The position numbers were made by a program, and so were the translations under genes. A stretch of DNA of 64,000 nucleotides from NCBI GenBank assembly GCA_020152595.1, contig JAIGNY010004520.1, positions 3,859,858-3,923,857 of the forward strand. The letters are read 5' to 3'. A model generated the notes under the pieces. It was not told the DNA's origin. It ran no database searches and saw only the letters and a program-made list of their open reading frames with translations. Below, piece by piece: positions 62,034 to 64,000 of this stretch. Source of the stretch: Chiridota heheva (taxonomy: Eukaryota > Echinodermata > Holothuroidea > Apodida > Chiridotidae). Position 1 is the first letter of the stretch. Every line of letters starts with the position of its first letter.

Positions 62034-62514
62034 TACTCTAGGGGGTGACTGCCCCCTTTCCCCCGTGGTTCCGACATTGCTGCATTTCCACGCCAATTAG
62101 TATGTTAAAAAAGGCTATGCTGCAAAAGGTTATCATCAATGTTCTTACGGGATAAAATACAAGTTTAGATTTTTCTGGTGGTGTTGAAGAGAGGGGGAAG
62201 GGGGGAGGGGTGGCAATGCTTAAGATATATAAGATGGTCTACATTATATATTGGCATGATCGGCTTTAAGTGTATCTCATCTAGTCATAGTCAGGGCCGT
62301 TTTTCCAAAAATTGTCTGGGTCTGTCGAGTAGACCCAGTCCGACCAATGCAGCCATGTTGCTGAATGACGGAACTTTCAACAAAGAAAGAAGAAAAGACT
62401 ATATTAGTACTTCACTCATTGTGCAGAACTGGCCATGGTAGCTAGAAACAAGTCAATAAAATCGATTCCATAGGAATAATTGGAAAAGAGGCTATTACAC
62501 AATAATAACATCGT

Positions 62515-62712
62515 CAGTGGCGGCGTTATGGGGACATTTAACTGCCCCATACGAGATCGCTTTGCCCACCCCACACTTGTCCCCAGAAAAGTTTGTAATA
62601 AGTGACATATTTTTACAATTGATAGACTTCCCCCATGAGACAAAATTGCCCCTCTCTTGACCCCCCCCCCCCCCCTCCCGCCTTCATGACCAAAGTCCTG
62701 GCGCCGTCACTG
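62515..62712. mobile_element. 198-bp hAT-type MITE
   Basis: CAGTGGCGGCGTTATGGGGA on the left pairs with the complement of CAGTGACGGCGCCAGGAC on the right. Flanking octamers AACATCGT (62,507-62,514) and AACATAGT (62,713-62,720) are an 8-bp duplication with one change. CAGTGGCGG ends are typical of hAT elements. Confidence 0.8.
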
Positions 62713-62720
62713 AACATAGT

Positions 62721-63275
62721 CAGTCCCAATCACAATTGGAACCATTTCATCCTTATCGACAAAGTGAAGTAGCCTTACAGGCAATGCAATACAATCTTAC
62801 TGCAGGAGGCACAGTATCACTTATGGGCAACAGTCACTTGGGGTAGAACCATTTTTTAATGGTTATTAGGGCTAAGCAATTTTCTTCCATTTTCGGGATT
62901 TTTTTTTTTTAAATCTTCATAAAATTTTGTCAAAACTCTTTTCAAAGTTACACAAACTTCTAATATTTTTTTAGAAAGTTCCAAAAATTTACGAGGCTTC
63001 CAATACTTTGATCTCAAGTTTCCTTCATTTTTTAGCTGATAATTTTACCTCCCAACCGGGAAAGTGAAATCAGTCTCCTTCTCCTCCCTCCCCCGCTTCT
63101 TATAGCACCTCGGGTACAGCCATTTCCCGATAATTTCCGTTCGTCCCCCTTTCTCACACGGCCCCGCTGCACAAAAAGCTAAATACGCCACTTATTTTCC
63201 ATATTTATTTCTAGCATTTTGTATTTATTTATGGTGAATGTATAACTTTGCAACCCCTCCCATCCCTCAACCTCC
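62721..63275. other. Non-coding, low-complexity
   Basis: AT-rich with TTTTCTTCCATTTTC-type runs, and no gene. Confidence 0.4.
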
Positions 63276-63589
63276 TCACACTTGCGGTGGGCAAGTCTCA
63301 CTTATATATCTTAATATTTCTTTAATTAAATCAGGCAAGTTATTCAAAAACGTTTGTGTTCCAAAACTGGACTTTCTGGCCTGCAGTGGAAAGCGGTAGT
63401 GAGATAAACACTGCACAGTAGGCCCTTGCAAGGCGTGTATACAGCCCGTGGCGTTGCCGAAGGGTTGAGTAAATCTGAATCTTAATCTGAATAGGTTAAG
63501 TCGGCAAAAATCCTTCAAGAGGACATGAACGCCAACCGAGCGTAAAAAGCATGAGTAAAAAAAATATATAGAAAGAAAAAAAAAACTAA

Positions 63590-64000
63590 TTAGCAATACA
63601 AGTGTTAGTAAGTTTAGCTTTGAAACAGATGAGACTTGGTGCATGTACAATGTCTGACGGTAAAGCATTCCAATCCTTTAGTGTGTGAGGGAAGAAACAG
63701 TGTTTATATACATTTTTTTTTAGCATAGGGAACCTGGAAATTAAGGTTATGATTATTTCTTAATTTGTTATGATGGTGGGGATAAGTTCATCTTTATTGA
63801 TGGCGACAAGATTGTTATTGATTTTATATAGTATATGTAGCCGGGTGTTGTATCTTCTTGTTTTTAGCAGGGTCAATCTAATTTATGAAGCATATTTTTT
63901 ACACTAGATTTATAAGAGTAGTCTGCCATACAGAACCTGGCTGCTCTTCTTCGACAGTTCGAATAGATTCAAGTTTATCCACATCGCACTGGTGATGGGG
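63590..64000 (-). pseudogene. LINE ORF2 C-terminal fragment (CR1/L2 type), cut by window edge
   Basis: The minus strand reads RNNHNLNFQVPYAKK, then after a frameshift in an A run HTLKDWNALPSDIVHAPSLI and CFKAKLTNT. The F.....DWN.LP..IV.A.SL..FK..L pattern is the conserved end of CR1/L2-like RT proteins. Upstream parts toward 64,000 are degraded and continue outside the window. Confidence 0.7.

Overview
The window is animal nuclear DNA. It is AT-rich, holds a spliced gene, and is dominated by non-LTR retrotransposons, terminal-inverted-repeat elements, satellites and microsatellites. Recurrent AGGCCTA/AACGTTAGGCC motifs and the kinds of LINE present suggest a marine invertebrate, perhaps an echinoderm or a related deuterostome. 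That placement is an impression, and no species can be assigned.

One host gene is supported. It lies on the minus strand and runs from a start codon at 44,077 to a transmembrane exon at 6,574-6,852; its last exon probably lies below the window or was not recognised. The exons encode a signal peptide, a six-cysteine luminal segment, a long acidic Pro/Asp/Glu/Ser-rich region, two short acidic exons, and a membrane exon resembling the TGN38/TGN46-KCT2 family of trans-Golgi network proteins. About 1.4 kb of coding sequence is spread over at least 37.5 kb because the introns are full of repeats.

Layout: 0.2-6.2 kb, LINE fragments, a TTAA-flanked MITE and an (AT)n run. 6.5-13 kb, three exons separated by inverted and tandem repeats. 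13.4-16 kb, a ~300-bp tandem array and a 22-bp minisatellite. 16.4-30.9 kb, a composite insertion with inverted ends and a TAC duplication, sitting inside a tandem array and carrying a long I-type LINE with RNase H (minus strand) and a Jockey-like LINE (plus strand). 30.9-32.7 kb, the rest of that array. 33.0-36.2 kb, a 35-bp satellite with slices of the I-type LINE interleaved in order. 38.2-39.5 kb, a large palindrome made of two inverted elements. 40.3-44.1 kb, the first three exons. 44.7-56.0 kb, a tandem segmental duplication in which nested insertions can be placed in order of age. 56.4-64 kb, LINE relics, three small MITEs and minisatellites.

The I-type LINE (3' end with GTTTG-type microsatellite on the + strand) occurs at nine sites plus the satellite mosaic, always in the same orientation and mostly 5'-truncated. 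Three of these share near-identical sequence, which points to a recently active subfamily. No RNA genes, no intact transposon ORFs and no second convincing host gene were found.
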